62,788 bases of DNA from Clostridia bacterium (GTDB lineage: Bacteria > Bacillota > Clostridia > Oscillospirales > Acutalibacteraceae). This document shows, piece by piece, positions 62,128 through 62,788 of the stretch (positions within the stretch are counted from its first letter, which is position 1; every line of letters starts with the position of its first letter). Made by a program: the position numbers and the translations under genes. The notes beneath the pieces are model-generated. The model did no database searches. It worked only from the letters and a program-made list of their open reading frames with translations, and was not told the DNA's origin. Location of the stretch: positions 1 through 62,788 of the forward strand of contig JAFRLW010000032.1 of NCBI GenBank assembly GCA_017431035.1, read 5' to 3'.

Positions 62128-62788
62128 ATGAAGTTTTTTGTGAGGTTCGTTTGTGCGGCTTTAATCATTGGTTTCTTTATATCTATATTTTCACCCGGAA
62201 GAGTCGTCTATGCCGACAATAATTTTTCGGTCAGCGTTTCATCAAATACAGTAAACGTCGACGATTTAGTATATGTATATTGCACTTGCAACTCAAGTGA
62301 TATTATTACCAACTTCTCAGGAGAATTGTCTTTTGACAACGAGGCTTTTAGCTATGTTTCCGGAGGGGTTGGTATTTCTAATGACGCAGTAAGACTTCAA
62401 TCAGAGGGCGGAACATACAGTTGCACTTTTACGGTCGCTTTTGTGGCTACTAAACCTGCTGTTTGTGAATTTGTGTTCAGCGGAAACGTTATAAAAAACG
62501 CAGACGCTAAATTCGACAGAGTTACAACTGAAGTCACAGTGAATAAAGCACCCAAGACCGAAAACAACTATTCATCAAGCGGTGGCAAACAATATCTTTC
62601 AAGCAATATCGCTTTGACTGACCTCAAAGTCAGCTGTGCAAATCTTGTACCGCTCTTTGATAAAAATGTTTTTAATTATACCGCTATAGTAAAATACGGC
62701 GTAAACAAAGTCACCATTACCGCCACCTCAAACGACGGAAAGATAACGGGTGACGGCACCTTTGATATCAAGGTAGGGGATAACAAAC
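62128..62788 (+). CDS. Secreted protein with cohesin-like and cadherin-like beta-sandwich domains (partial)
   Basis: ATG 62128 follows AAGGGG. Residues 1-29 are a signal peptide (RFVCAALIIGFFISIF, with cleavage after VYA). The next ~110 residues (FSVSVSSNTVNVDDLVYVY, ELSFDNEAFSYVSGG, TFTVAFVAT) have the pattern of cohesin-like domains. A Ser/Asn linker is followed by ALTDLKVSCANLVPLFDK...FNYTAIVKYGVNKVTITA, which matches cadherin-like beta-sandwich repeats. The gene is cut off by the window end after 220 codons. It may bind dockerin-bearing partners such as the product at 593. Confidence 0.7.
   Translation, partial: MKFFVRFVCAALIIGFFISIFSPGRVVYADNNFSVSVSSNTVNVDDLVYVYCTCNSSDIITNFSGELSFDNEAFSYVSGGVGISNDAVRLQSEGGTYSCTFTVAFVATKPAVCEFVFSGNVIKNADAKFDRVTTEVTVNKAPKTENNYSSSGGKQYLSSNIALTDLKVSCANLVPLFDKNVFNYTAIVKYGVNKVTITATSNDGKITGDGTFDIKVGDNK

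Overview
The window looks like chromosome from a gut-type, low-GC Firmicute of the class Clostridia, probably an uncultured Oscillospiraceae/Ruminococcaceae-like lineage. The reasons are Gram-positive housekeeping order (rimP-nusA-ylxR-ylxQ-infB-rbfA-nrnA-truB-ribF and hprK-murB-rapZ-whiA), strong AGGAGG-type ribosome binding sites with frequent GTG/TTG starts, sigma-A promoters with AT-rich spacers, lipoproteins and membrane-anchored giants instead of outer-membrane proteins, and a clostridial dockerin-like module. No rRNA, tRNA, CRISPR array, phage or transposase was found.

Region 1 (1-7.4 kb, mostly + strand) is an accessory carbohydrate/surface zone. It holds the end of a secreted protein, a 47-codon peptide gene, a secreted beta-helix protein with a dockerin-like tail, a cytoplasmic clan GH-A glycosidase, an AraC regulator divergent from an Ldh_2-type dehydrogenase, and a cytoplasmic neutral-ceramidase-like hydrolase.

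Region 2 (7.5-25.7 kb, - strand) is the most unusual part. An operon starts with a D-galactonate dehydratase (dgoD-like) and a sugar-phosphate isomerase/epimerase-type TIM barrel, then runs by overlapping stop/start codons into a 2260-residue membrane-anchored repeat protein and a ceramidase-like lipoprotein. A terminator follows, and then a second, paralogous copy of the [giant repeat protein + ceramidase-like lipoprotein] pair. The second giant is broken by a one-base frameshift in a run of four G. The giants share three ~170-residue N-terminal repeats and six (or five) ~280-residue beta-helix units, each opened by an HxCxxCG-type motif. I do not recognise a described system with this make-up.

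Region 3 (26-36.5 kb) has a GH13 alpha-glucosidase, a membrane-anchored polysaccharide deacetylase, an ABC exporter, and a - strand run of ychF, alr, glpK, an alpha/beta hydrolase and an amidohydrolase. Region 4 (36.6-46.2 kb) holds hprK, murB, rapZ, whiA, dnaE, pfkA and a D,D-carboxypeptidase.

Region 5 (46.2-49.7 kb) carries a 277-bp structured element with perfect 19-bp terminal inverted repeats, beside an operon of an FAD-dependent oxidoreductase, a 2-keto-3-deoxy-sugar-acid kinase and a KDPG-type aldolase. With dgoD these could form a D-galactonate (DeLey-Doudoroff-like) route. Region 6 (49.8-62.8 kb) has a metallophosphoesterase, a zinc-ribbon/PASTA pseudokinase, the nusA-infB translation operon, a lipoprotein, a DUF1015-type protein, and the start of a secreted protein with a cohesin-like domain and a cadherin-like beta-sandwich domain, cut by the window end.
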